A model generated the notes under the pieces. The model was not told the origin of the DNA and did not search any database. It saw nothing but the letters and a program-made list of their open reading frames with translations. A program made the translations under genes and the position numbers. Shown here in pieces: positions 24,948 to 33,532 of a stretch of 62,234 nucleotides of DNA. Numbering within the stretch: position 1 is the stretch's first letter; every line of letters starts with the position of its first letter. This DNA is from Pseudomonas gingeri (GTDB taxonomy: Bacteria; Pseudomonadota; Gammaproteobacteria; Pseudomonadales; Pseudomonadaceae). Where the stretch lies: positions 392 through 62,625 of the forward strand of contig NZ_JACAOS010000021.1 of assembly GCF_013386165.1 (NCBI RefSeq), read 5' to 3'.

Positions 24948-26372
24948 ATGAATTCCCTGGACCACAGCACTTTCCACAGTATCGGCCAATTGCAGCGGGC
25001 GCTGCGCAGTGGCCACCTGACCAGCGAGGCCCTGGTGCGTGCCCAACTGGCCCGTATCGAGCGCTTCAATGGGCAGCTCAACGCCTATGTCGAGGCCTAC
25101 GCCCAGCGTGCGCTGGGCGCGGCCATCGCGGCGGACCAGCAGCGAGCCGCCGGGATCGACCTCGGGCCGTTGCATGGTATTCCCGTGGCCATCAAGGATC
25201 TGTTTGAAATCGCCGGGCAGGCCATCACCGGTGGTTCGCTGGCGCAGCGTCCGCGTATTTCCCGCCTGACGGCTACCGCTGTGCAGCGCCTGGAACGGGC
25301 AGGGGCGATCATCCTGGGCAAGACCCACACGGTGGAGTTCGCCTTTGGCGGTTGGGGCACCAATGCGGTGATGGGCACGCCCTGGAATCCCTGGGATCAC
25401 CAAGTCCATCGGGCACCGGGCGGCTCCAGCAGCGGTTCGGCGGTGGCGGTGGCCAGCGGGCTGGCCAGTGCGGCTCTGGGCACCGACACCGGCGGCTCGG
25501 TACGGATTCCCGCCGGCATGTGCGGCTTGGTCGGCTTGAAGACCACCCGAGGGCTGATCAGCCGGTATGGCTTGATCGAACTCTGTCCGTCGCTGGACTC
25601 GGTGGGGCCGATCACCCACACCGTCGAGGACGCGGCCTGGATGCTCGATGCCTTGCTCGGGCCTGATCCGCTGGACCCTGTTTCGGTACGGGCGCCGGTC
25701 TTCAGCGCCTCCGCAGGGCTTGATCAACCGGTGGCGGGGCTGAGAGTCTGGGTGTTGCCGCAGGCTGAGCGTAGCGCCATTGCACCCGATATTCTGGCGG
25801 CCTACGATCGTGGGCTGGAGCAACTGGCGGCGCTGGGCCTGCACCTGGTGGAGCAACCGCTGCCGCGTTCGCTGGAGCTTTGCATGCGGGTGGCCGGCGG
25901 GCTGATGAGCGCCGAAGGTTATGCCAGTCTCGGTGCGTTGTTCGAACAGACTGACCTGCGTTTTGACCCCCACGTCCAACGTCGCGTGTTGAGCGGCAAG
26001 GCCATCGATTCGGCGGCTTATATCGATCTGCACAACCAGCGCCGCGCCGCGCGCCAGGCCATGCAGGAGGCGATGCTGAATGTCGATGCCTGTGTGTTTC
26101 CGACCAATGCGGTCGGCAGTGTGCCGCTGGATCAGGTCGATGAATACGGCACGCCGCTGGCCTTGTTGGGGCGCTTCGCCAACCTGCTCAATCTGTGCTC
26201 GGTGGCGTTGCCGGTGGGTTTTGACGGTCAAGGTATGCCCGTGTCGATGCAGATTGTCGGCCAGGCGTTTGCCGAGTCACTGATCCTGCGCATTGGTCAT
26301 GCCTATCAGCAGCAGACCGACTGGCATCAACTGAGCCCGAGCGGCTGGGCCCTGGACAAGGAGGCGGTGTAA
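24948..26372 (+). CDS. Amidase signature family hydrolase
   Basis: 474 residues. The Ser-cisSer-Lys triad is intact: Lys83 in GIPVAIKDLFEI, the Gly-Ser loop PGGSSSGSA (about 157-165) with the cis-Ser, and the nucleophile Ser184 in DTGGSVRIPA. It hydrolyses a C-N amide bond. Within this operon it probably releases an amino acid or amine from an imported amide, which is then oxidised by the next enzyme. It could equally be a GatA-like or allophanate-type homologue by sequence, but no partner subunits are present. Its stop TAA shares a base with the next ATG. Confidence 0.87.
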   Translation: MNSLDHSTFHSIGQLQRALRSGHLTSEALVRAQLARIERFNGQLNAYVEAYAQRALGAAIAADQQRAAGIDLGPLHGIPVAIKDLFEIAGQAITGGSLAQRPRISRLTATAVQRLERAGAIILGKTHTVEFAFGGWGTNAVMGTPWNPWDHQVHRAPGGSSSGSAVAVASGLASAALGTDTGGSVRIPAGMCGLVGLKTTRGLISRYGLIELCPSLDSVGPITHTVEDAAWMLDALLGPDPLDPVSVRAPVFSASAGLDQPVAGLRVWVLPQAERSAIAPDILAAYDRGLEQLAALGLHLVEQPLPRSLELCMRVAGGLMSAEGYASLGALFEQTDLRFDPHVQRRVLSGKAIDSAAYIDLHNQRRAARQAMQEAMLNVDACVFPTNAVGSVPLDQVDEYGTPLALLGRFANLLNLCSVALPVGFDGQGMPVSMQIVGQAFAESLILRIGHAYQQQTDWHQLSPSGWALDKEAV

Positions 26373-27601
26373 TGGAGATTTGCGTGGTGGGCGCAGGTAT
26401 CGTCGGACTGAGCAGTGCCTGGTACCTGCACCGGGCCGGGCATCGGGTGACGGTGATCGACCAGGCGTCCGGTCCGGGCATGGGCGCCGTCGGCGGCAAC
26501 GGCGCGCAGTTGAGCTACAGCTATGTGCAGCCGCTGGCCGACCCGTCGCTGTTGCCGGGCATCCCGAAACTGTTGCTCGACCGCAGCGGGCCGCTGCGTT
26601 TCACCCCGCAATGGAGTCCGGAGCAATGGCGCTGGTGTATGGAGTTCCTGGCGGCCTGCCGGACTTCGGTCTCACGCCAGACCACGGTGGAGTTGCTGGC
26701 GCTGGCCGCCGAGAGCCGCCAGGCCCTGGATGGGTTCATGCAGGAGCAGCGTCTGGACTGCGATTTTACTCGCACCGGCAAGCTGGTGCTGTACCCGGAT
26801 GCCGAAGGGCTGGAGAAGGCCCAGCGCCAGCTGCGTTTCCAGGCGGGGCTGGGATCGCGACAACAGGTGCTCAGCGCCCGTGAGGCGGTGGCGATCGAGC
26901 CAGCGCTGGGCGGTTACCAGTCGGCGTTTCATGGGGCGATTCACACCGACAGTGAATGCGCGGTGGACGGTCTCAAGCTGTGTCGTGAAATGGCCCGGAT
27001 CATGGCCGCGGAGGGTGTGCAGTTGTTGTTCGAGCGTAAGGTCGACGGTTTCCAGCGCCGTGGTGAGCGGATCACCGCCCTGAACCTGAAACATGCCGGC
27101 AATGGCGCCGAAGTGCTGCACTGCGAGGCGGTGGTACTGGCCGCAGGTGCCTACAGCACCGGTTTGCTGGGGCAATTGGGGAGCCGTTTGCCGGTTTATC
27201 CGCTCAAGGGCTACAGCATTACCTTGCCGATTACCGAGCACACCCGGGCGCCGACGGTGAGCATTACCGATATGCGCCGCAAGACCGTGTTCGCGCGGAT
27301 CGGTGAGCGCCTGCGGGTTGCCGGGATGGTGGAGTTGTGCGGGATGGATGCGTCGATTCCTGCTGCGCGGATCGAGCAACTGCAAGCCTCGACCGAGGCG
27401 CTGTTCGGCGGTGGTTGGAACACTGCCGATTGTCAGCCCTGGAGCGGTTGGCGGCCGGCGACGCCCACCGGCAGGCCTGTACTTGAACAGCGCGCGGGCA
27501 GTAATCTGTACCTCAACACCGGTCATGGCGCACTGGGTATGACCCTGGCCTTTGGCAGTGCACAGCGACTGGTGCGATTGGTCGCGCAAGTGACCGGCTG
27601 A
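26372..27601 (+). CDS. D-amino-acid dehydrogenase-like FAD oxidoreductase (DadA type)
   Basis: 409 residues of the DAO family. The N-terminal GAGIVGLSSAWYL binds FAD; VLAAGAYSTGLL (about 252-263) is the second fingerprint, and WSGWRPATPTGRPV (about 356-369) and NTGHGALGMTLAFGSA (about 381-396) match DadA. It should oxidise a D-amino acid (or related amine) to an imine and pass electrons to the respiratory chain. Lying between an amidase and a RidA, it points to a route in which an amide yields an amino acid, then an imine. It overlaps the amidase stop by one base. Confidence 0.87.
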   Translation: MEICVVGAGIVGLSSAWYLHRAGHRVTVIDQASGPGMGAVGGNGAQLSYSYVQPLADPSLLPGIPKLLLDRSGPLRFTPQWSPEQWRWCMEFLAACRTSVSRQTTVELLALAAESRQALDGFMQEQRLDCDFTRTGKLVLYPDAEGLEKAQRQLRFQAGLGSRQQVLSAREAVAIEPALGGYQSAFHGAIHTDSECAVDGLKLCREMARIMAAEGVQLLFERKVDGFQRRGERITALNLKHAGNGAEVLHCEAVVLAAGAYSTGLLGQLGSRLPVYPLKGYSITLPITEHTRAPTVSITDMRRKTVFARIGERLRVAGMVELCGMDASIPAARIEQLQASTEALFGGGWNTADCQPWSGWRPATPTGRPVLEQRAGSNLYLNTGHGALGMTLAFGSAQRLVRLVAQVTG

Positions 27602-27623
27602 TATCTAACCAAGGAGAAAACCG

Positions 27624-27977
27624 ATGACGATTCAACGTTTCCAGAGCAATGCGCGGATGTCCGGGGTGGTCAGCCATGGTGATGTGCTGTACCTCGCCGG
27701 CCAGGTGCCGGGTGATCTGCAAGCTGATATCGAATCCCAGACTCGTCAGGTACTGGAGAAGATCGACGGGCTGCTGGCTCAGGCCGGGAGCGACAAGACC
27801 CGCTTGCTCAGCGCGCAGATCTGGCTCAAGCACATCGACCGCGACTTTGCGCCAATGAATGGGGTTTGGGATGCCTGGTTGCCAGAAGGCGGTGCTCCGG
27901 CCCGTGCCACGGTCGAAGCCAACCTGGCGCACCCGGATGTGTTGGTGGAAATCATGGTGATTGCGGCCAAGGGCTGA
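27624..27977 (+). CDS. RidA family enamine/imine deaminase
   Basis: 117 residues, standard RidA length. The catalytic Arg region is ARATVEANLAHPDVLVEIMV near the C-terminus, and LYLAGQVPGDLQADIESQTRQVL is the central strand-helix. It hydrolyses reactive imines or enamines to ketoacids and ammonia. Placed right after an amino-acid dehydrogenase, it would clear that enzyme's imine product. AAGGAG precedes the ATG. Last gene of the operon. Confidence 0.88.
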   Translation: MTIQRFQSNARMSGVVSHGDVLYLAGQVPGDLQADIESQTRQVLEKIDGLLAQAGSDKTRLLSAQIWLKHIDRDFAPMNGVWDAWLPEGGAPARATVEANLAHPDVLVEIMVIAAKG

Positions 27978-27992
27978 GCCTTCAAGTTGCCG

Positions 27993-28093
27993 ATTATCGT
28001 GACAACAACGTCCCTATGATCGGCGGCTCATTGCAAATTATCGTGACAATCCCGATTCTACGATCGGCGCTTCACCGCAAATTATCGTGACAA
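27993..28093. repeat. Two and a third tandem copies of a 44-base repeat
   Basis: ATTATCGTGACAA occurs three times, starting at 27993, 28037 and 28081, exactly 44 bases apart. The rest of each unit is also related (ATGATCGGCGGCTC in unit 1, ACGATCGGCGCTTC in unit 2). The third copy stops at the REPIN. The block lies right after ridA and before the convergent oxidase gene. Confidence 0.85.
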
Positions 28094-28103
28094 CCCGGGC
28101 CCT

Positions 28104-28193
28104 TGTAGGAGCGAGCTTGCTCGCGATCAGCCGGCAGGCTGAGGTCATGAGGACGACCTTGAGGTCGCCATCGCGAGCAAGCTCGCTCCTACA
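28104..28193. repeat. REPIN (pair of inverted REP elements)
   Basis: A 23-base sequence beginning TGTAGGAGCGAGCTTGCTCG (28104-28126) recurs as an exact inverted copy at 28171-28193, with 44 bases between. This is the common Pseudomonas REP doublet, mobilised in trans by RAYT transposases. It sits between convergent genes, where it may also act as a transcript end. Confidence 0.9.
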
Positions 28194-28208
28194 GGGGGCT
28201 ATCGGGGG

Positions 28209-29510
28209 TTAGCCCAGCGCCTCACGCAACCGATGCCACAACATCCCCAACGCCAGCAGGGGCGAGCGCAAAGCCTTGCCCCCCGGGAAGGTCATGTGCG
28301 GCACTGCGCTGAAGATATCCATGCCTTTGCTTTGTCCGGCATGGATCGCTTCGGCCAACAACCGCGCAGTCCAGTGGGTCACGTTGACGCCATGCCCCGA
28401 GTACCCCTGGGCATAGAACACATTAGGATGCTGTTGCAGGCGCCCGACCTGGGGGAAACGATTGGCGGTGATGCCGATCATGCCGCCCCATTGATAGTCG
28501 ATACGCGCATCCGCCAACTGCGGGAACACCTTGAGCATCTTCGGCCGCATATAGGCGCCGATATCCGCCGGGTCGCGCCCTAGGTAATGACAGGCCCCGC
28601 CGAACAGCAAGCGTTTGTCGGCAGACAGCCGGTAGTAATCCAACCCGACTTTCTGGTCGCACAACGACAGGTTCTGCGGGATCAACTGTGTCGCCACCTC
28701 GGCTGCCAGCGGTTCAGTGGCGATGATGTAGCTACCGGCCGGCAGCACCTTGCCGCTCAACCGGGGTTCCAGATCCTCCAGGTGCGCATTGCAGGCCAGC
28801 ACCAGGCTGTTCGCGTGCACGCTGCCGGCGGCACAACGCACCTCCACCGTACTGCCATGAATCAGCTCAAGCACCGGGCTGTGCTCGAAGATCCGCACCC
28901 CCAGCGCCTGGGCCGCCCGGGCTTCGCCGAGCACCAGGTTGAGCGGGTGCAAATGCCCCGAGCCCATATCGATCAGGCCACCGGTATACGCCTGGCTGGC
29001 GACCACTTGAGCCATATCCTGGGGCGCGACAATCCGGGTTTCATGGGCGTAACCCAGCTCCGCCAGATGGTCCTGCTCAGCCCGGAACGCCGCGAACTGC
29101 GCCGGGGTATTGGCCAGCTCGCAGAAGCCCCAGCGCAGGTCGCAGTCGATGGCGTGCTCGCGGATACGCTTGCCCACCACCTCGACCGACTCGATCCCCG
29201 CCCGCTCCAGGTAGCGCACGCCCTCATCGCCGACATACTTGGCAAAACCACTGACATCATGACCGATGCCCCGAATCAGTTGCCCGCCATTACGCCCGCT
29301 GGCGCCCCAGCCGATCCGTCGGCCTTCGAGCAGCACCACCGAGAGTCCACGCTGTGCCAGTTCGATGGCGGTGTTGACGCCGGTAAAACCGCCGCCGATC
29401 ACACACACATCAGCGCTCACCCGGGATTCGAGCCGGGGATAATCCGGCATCGAACCGGCGGTTGCCGCGTAGTAGGAGCGAGCGTGTTCCATTGGGCTGG
29501 CTTGACTCAT
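28209..29510 (-). CDS. Gamma-glutamylputrescine oxidase-like FAD oxidoreductase
   Basis: 433 residues of the DAO family, PuuB/OrdL branch. It has GGGFTGVNTAIELAQRG (FAD, about 38-54) and the PuuB signature GWGASGRNGGQ (about 67-77); near the C-terminus GYSGHGVNVTHWTARLLAEA. It would oxidise gamma-glutamylated polyamines to aldehydes. The upstream genes on the same strand are a polyamine-binding protein (overlap of four bases) and a gamma-glutamylpolyamine synthetase, so the three form one polyamine unit. Confidence 0.85.
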   Translation of the reverse strand: MSQASPMEHARSYYAATAGSMPDYPRLESRVSADVCVIGGGFTGVNTAIELAQRGLSVVLLEGRRIGWGASGRNGGQLIRGIGHDVSGFAKYVGDEGVRYLERAGIESVEVVGKRIREHAIDCDLRWGFCELANTPAQFAAFRAEQDHLAELGYAHETRIVAPQDMAQVVASQAYTGGLIDMGSGHLHPLNLVLGEARAAQALGVRIFEHSPVLELIHGSTVEVRCAAGSVHANSLVLACNAHLEDLEPRLSGKVLPAGSYIIATEPLAAEVATQLIPQNLSLCDQKVGLDYYRLSADKRLLFGGACHYLGRDPADIGAYMRPKMLKVFPQLADARIDYQWGGMIGITANRFPQVGRLQQHPNVFYAQGYSGHGVNVTHWTARLLAEAIHAGQSKGMDIFSAVPHMTFPGGKALRSPLLALGMLWHRLREALG

Positions 29511-30595
29511 TTGTTGGACTTCACTTTGCTCCAGGAGCGGGTCATCAGGCGCATGATTTCAGGTGTCGGTGTGGTTGAGATGTAGAGCTTATCGAGGACT
29601 TCCTGGGACGGATAGACCTCGGGGTTGTTCACCAGTGCTTCATCCATGTACTGCTTCGCCGCCGGGTTTGGGTTGGCGTAGCCGACAGTGGCGCTGACCT
29701 TGGCAATCACTTGCGGGTCGAGCAGGTAATTGATGAAGGCGTGGGCTTCTTTGACATTGGCCGCATCGGCGGGAATGGCCAGCAGGTCGAACCACAGGTT
29801 GCTGCCTTCCTTGGGAATCGAGTAGGCGATGTTGATGCCGTTTTTCGCTTCCTTGGCCCGGTTCGCGGCCTGGAACACGTCGCCCGAGTAACCGAAGGCC
29901 ACGCAGATATCGCCGTTGGCCAGGTCCGAGATGTACTTGGACGAGTGGAAATAGGTGATATAGGGACGCAGGGTCAGCAACTTGGCTTCAGCTTTCTTGT
30001 AGTCCTCGGGTTTCGAACTGCGTGGGTCCATACCCATGTAGTTGAGGACCGCCGGGAACACTTCGTCGGCCGAGTCCATGAAGGATACGCCGCACTGGGT
30101 GAGCTTCTTCAGGTTCTCCGGTTCGAACAGCACCGCCCAGGAATCGATATGGTCGATGCCCAGCACCTGTTTGACCTTGTCGACGTTGTAGCCGATGCCA
30201 TTGGTGCCCCACAGGTAGGGCACCGAATGTTCATTGCCCGGATCGTTTTTCTCCAGCAGCTTGAGCAGCTTGGGATCGAGGTTTTTCCAGTTCGGCAACT
30301 GCGAGCGATCCAGTTTCAGGAAGGCCCCGGCTTTTACCTGGCGGCCGAGAAAATGGTTGGAAGGCACCACCACGTCGTAACCGGTACGTCCGGCCAGCAA
30401 CTTGCCTTCCAGGGTTTCGTTGGAGTCGAAGACGTCGTAGATCACCTTGATACCGGTCTTGGCCTGGAAGTCGGCGAGGGTGGTATCACCGATATAGTCG
30501 GTCCAGTTGTAGACGCTGACGGTCGGTTCGGCCTGGGCGGTTGCGCTGAACAGCAGCGCCAGTGCCACCGGTACGACGGATTTCAATAGACGCAT
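29507..30595 (-). CDS. Polyamine ABC transporter substrate-binding protein (PotF/SpuD type)
   Basis: 362 residues. The signal peptide is about 1-22 (LLFSATAQA). The mature protein starts TVSVYNWTDYIGD, the classical PotF/SpuD opening with the ligand-binding Trp and Tyr. Further features are YDVVVPSNHFLGRQ and PYLWGTNGIGYN. It binds putrescine or spermidine in the periplasm. No permease or ATPase genes lie in this unit, so it probably feeds a transporter encoded elsewhere. GAGGTG precedes the ATG. Confidence 0.9.
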   Translation of the reverse strand: MRLLKSVVPVALALLFSATAQAEPTVSVYNWTDYIGDTTLADFQAKTGIKVIYDVFDSNETLEGKLLAGRTGYDVVVPSNHFLGRQVKAGAFLKLDRSQLPNWKNLDPKLLKLLEKNDPGNEHSVPYLWGTNGIGYNVDKVKQVLGIDHIDSWAVLFEPENLKKLTQCGVSFMDSADEVFPAVLNYMGMDPRSSKPEDYKKAEAKLLTLRPYITYFHSSKYISDLANGDICVAFGYSGDVFQAANRAKEAKNGINIAYSIPKEGSNLWFDLLAIPADAANVKEAHAFINYLLDPQVIAKVSATVGYANPNPAAKQYMDEALVNNPEVYPSQEVLDKLYISTTPTPEIMRLMTRSWSKVKSNK

Positions 30596-30640
30596 TCGAC
30601 ACCTCTTTGGGTTGTTTTCAGTCTGGGTAAAGGTTCTGGA

Positions 30641-31999
30641 TTAGACGCTCAGCAACAGGAATTCACGCTCCCAGGAACTGATCACGCGCTTGAAGTTTTC
30701 GTGTTCGGCGCGCTTGACCGCCACATAGCCACGGACGAACTGGGTGCCCAGGTAACGTTCGATGGTCGGGCAGTCTTCCATATGCGCCAGGGCATCCTCG
30801 ATGGTGATCGGCAGGCGTAGATTGCGACGTTCATAGGCCCGGCCTTCGACCTTGGCGCTCGGCTCGATCTCCTCGACCATGCCCAGGTAACCGCACAACA
30901 GGCTGGCGGCAATCGCCAGGTAAGGGTTGGCATCGGCACCCGGCAGACGGTTTTCCACGCGCATGGCGTCGGGGCTGGAGGTCGGCACCCGCAGGCCCAC
31001 GGTGCGGTTTTCCTCGCCCCACTCGACGTTGACCGGTGCCGAGGTGTCCGGCAGGAAGCGGCGGAACGAGTTGACGTTGGGCGCGAACATCGGCAGCACC
31101 TTGGGGATGTATTTCTGCAAACCGCCGATATGGTGCAGGAACAGCTGGCTCATCTGTCCGTCGGCATCGACGAAGATCGGTTTGCCGGTGGCGCTGTCGA
31201 CCACGCTCTGGTGCAGGTGCATGGCACTGCCGGGCTCGTCGGCGATGGGCTTGGCCATAAAGGTCGCGGTGACGTTGTGTTTGAGCGCGGCTTCACGCAG
31301 GGTGCGCTTGAACACGGTGATCTGGTCGGCCAGGTCGAGAGCATCACCATGGCGGAAGTTGATTTCCATCTGCGCCGGGCCGTCTTCGTGAATCAGCGTA
31401 TCGAGGTCCAGGCCCTGGGCTTCGCACCAGTCGTAGACGTCTTCGAACAGCGGGTCGAATTCGTTGGCGGCATCGATGGAGAACGACTGCCGACCGCTTT
31501 CCGCCCGGCCCGAGCGGCCCAGTGGCGCCTTGAGCGGCAGGTCCGGGTCTTCGCAGCGCTGGGTCAGGTAGAACTCCATCTCCGGGGCGACGATGGGCTG
31601 CCAGCCTTTGTCGGCATAGAGCTTGAGGACTTTTTTCAGGACGTTGCGCGGCGACAGTTCGATCGGGTTGCCCTGCTTGTCGAAAGTGTCGTGGATCACG
31701 ATGGCGGTCGGCTCGATGGCCCAGGGCACCACATACATGGCCGACGAATCCGGCCGGCAGATCATGTCGATGTCGGCGGGATCGAGCAGGTCGTAATAGA
31801 CATCGTCGTCGACGAAGTCCCCTGTTACCGTTTGCAAAAGCACACTTTCCGGCAGGCGCATGCCTCGCTCATGCAGGAACTTGTTGGTGGGTGCGATCTT
31901 GCCGCGGGCGATACCGGTCAGGTCACTGACCACGCACTCTACTTCGGTAATCTTGTGTTCTTTCAGCCACGAAGACAGCTGATCGAAAGGGGCATTCAT
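30641..31999 (-). CDS. puuA: Gamma-glutamylpolyamine synthetase (glutamine synthetase family)
   Basis: 452 residues. This is a GS-III-like ligase that joins glutamate to putrescine or spermidine with ATP. It has the metal/ATP motifs PEMEFYL, QMEINFRHGDALDLAD, AMHLHQS, and the glutamate region NRLPGADANPYLAIAASLL. The start MNAPFDQL at 31999 has GAGG upstream; longer in-frame starts are unlikely. The symbol follows E. coli; Pseudomonas homologues are also called spuB/spuI. It leads an operon with the binding protein and oxidase, divergent from an AraC regulator. Confidence 0.85.
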   Translation of the reverse strand: MNAPFDQLSSWLKEHKITEVECVVSDLTGIARGKIAPTNKFLHERGMRLPESVLLQTVTGDFVDDDVYYDLLDPADIDMICRPDSSAMYVVPWAIEPTAIVIHDTFDKQGNPIELSPRNVLKKVLKLYADKGWQPIVAPEMEFYLTQRCEDPDLPLKAPLGRSGRAESGRQSFSIDAANEFDPLFEDVYDWCEAQGLDLDTLIHEDGPAQMEINFRHGDALDLADQITVFKRTLREAALKHNVTATFMAKPIADEPGSAMHLHQSVVDSATGKPIFVDADGQMSQLFLHHIGGLQKYIPKVLPMFAPNVNSFRRFLPDTSAPVNVEWGEENRTVGLRVPTSSPDAMRVENRLPGADANPYLAIAASLLCGYLGMVEEIEPSAKVEGRAYERRNLRLPITIEDALAHMEDCPTIERYLGTQFVRGYVAVKRAEHENFKRVISSWEREFLLLSV

Positions 32000-32173
32000 A
32001 AAGACCTCGTTGTTGGTTTTTTTCTGCGTCGGGCGACGTGTCCGCATCCCGCTCTCGCGGCGAGAGACTTCCCCTGCGGCGCATTGACGACTATCTTGGG
32101 CGAGCGATGGGGGTCCCATCTATCCACTTTATGACGCCTAAAAACGCACCAAATAAGTGCGAACGGTCATCCG

Positions 32174-33082
32174 ATGACAGAGTCAAACGCCTTGCAAGTC
32201 CAAGCATTCAACACCGCCGACGTAGCCGAGCAGGTGCGTGCCACACCCGGTTGGGTGCAGCATTACCAGCAGATGTCGCCGGGGCATTTCGCCGGGCAGA
32301 TTCGTTACCTGGACCTGCAAGGGGTGCAGATCTACGAGGAGTGCATGAACACCCGGGTCGAGCAGAACTTCAGTGCGCCGTCGGGTGCGCTGGCTTTCTG
32401 TTTCGATCGCAGTGACAACGCCTTGTATGTGCTCAATGGCGAGAGCCGCAATATCTGGATCACTCCCGAGAACTACCAGGAAGTGGCGGTGGTGTTCGGT
32501 CCGGAGTTCGTGCAACACCACGCTTTGGATGTGGCGCGGTTGGAGGGGCTGTTCATGGCGCCGCTCAATTCGCAACAGAACGGCTTGTTCAGCCGCTGGC
32601 TGAGCGGCACCTTGACCCGCCTGGCGCAGACCCTCGACCCGCCGAGTCGGGAAAGCCTCACCCAGCAATTGCTGGACGACTGCCTGTACATTCTCGACAA
32701 CGCCGTTTGCCTGGATCAAGGCTCCCTGCAGCGCCGCGCCGAGGAGCGCTCGATCATGAAGCGGATTGGCGAGTGGGCGGCCGATTCACCGGAAGAGACC
32801 CTCAACCTGCTGGAGCTGTCCGGCTTTGCCGGGGTTTCATTGCGTCAGTTGCAGCACACCTTCAAGGCTTACACCGGAATGACCCCGAGCCATTGGCTGC
32901 GCTTGCGGCGGCTCAACAGCGCCCGCCATGAATTGCTCGGGCGCAATGCCCTGGACAAGACCGTGGCGCAGGTGGCGATGAATTGGTCGTTCTGGCACCT
33001 GGGGCGGTTTTCGAACAGCTATCGGGCGCTGTTCGGCGAACTGCCCAGCGAGACCCTCAAGCGCGGTCAGCGGCTTCGCTGA
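32174..33082 (+). CDS. AraC family transcriptional regulator
   Basis: 302 residues. The N-terminal ligand/dimer part is about 1-190. The C-terminal HTH pair is at about 205-300: LLELSGFAGVSLRQLQHTF and VAQVAMNWSFWHLGRFSNSY, followed by FGELPSETLKR. The overall form resembles EutR-type regulators. It is divergent from puuA across 174 bases and probably controls polyamine use, in place of the PuuR repressor of E. coli. The effector is not shown. Confidence 0.85.
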   Translation: MTESNALQVQAFNTADVAEQVRATPGWVQHYQQMSPGHFAGQIRYLDLQGVQIYEECMNTRVEQNFSAPSGALAFCFDRSDNALYVLNGESRNIWITPENYQEVAVVFGPEFVQHHALDVARLEGLFMAPLNSQQNGLFSRWLSGTLTRLAQTLDPPSRESLTQQLLDDCLYILDNAVCLDQGSLQRRAEERSIMKRIGEWAADSPEETLNLLELSGFAGVSLRQLQHTFKAYTGMTPSHWLRLRRLNSARHELLGRNALDKTVAQVAMNWSFWHLGRFSNSYRALFGELPSETLKRGQRLR

Positions 33083-33091
33083 AACGGCGTC

Positions 33092-33490
33092 TCAGGCATC
33101 GCGCAGCAGGTCATTGGCGTTGAGCAGGGCGTAGGCGATCTGCGGGTTTTTCTCCAGGCCCCGGCGGATCGCCGCCGGAATCGACTGGCGGGTCTTGCGG
33201 CACAGGCCGGGGTGTTCGGCGATCTGGATGTCGATGCCGCGCATGGTGCGCACTTCATTGAAACCCGGGGCGATGGCCACACGCAGGCCCAACTGTTCGT
33301 ACATGCGCTTTTGCAGGTGTTCGAGGTCGGCCAGGCTCTTCAGGTTTTCCAGGCGCTCCAGCAGAACCTTTTCCTGCTGGCGGGTCAGGCCCAGGATGCG
33401 CAGATCGGCGCCTTGTATCTGCAGCAGTTGTTCCCGCTCGCAAATGCAGGCGCCGGGTGGGCAGGGCTGACGGATCGGTAGGGCTGTCAT
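33092..33490 (-). CDS. Conserved-looking hypothetical protein with CxC cluster
   Basis: 132 residues, no signal or membrane segment. A Cys group near the N-terminus (CPPGACIC, about 10-17) could bind a metal. A helical region LTRQQEKVLLERLENLKSLADLEHLQ follows (about 35-60), then EVRTMRGIDIQI and a basic helix IPAAIRRGLEKNPQ. I do not recognise the family. Coding is supported by Pseudomonas-like codon use and its fit between neighbours (9 bases from the convergent AraC stop). Confidence 0.65.
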   Translation of the reverse strand: MTALPIRQPCPPGACICEREQLLQIQGADLRILGLTRQQEKVLLERLENLKSLADLEHLQKRMYEQLGLRVAIAPGFNEVRTMRGIDIQIAEHPGLCRKTRQSIPAAIRRGLEKNPQIAYALLNANDLLRDA

Positions 33491-33532
33491 GGACTCCGAT
33501 CATAGCCACCCGGCTGGCCTTTGCCTATCCGC

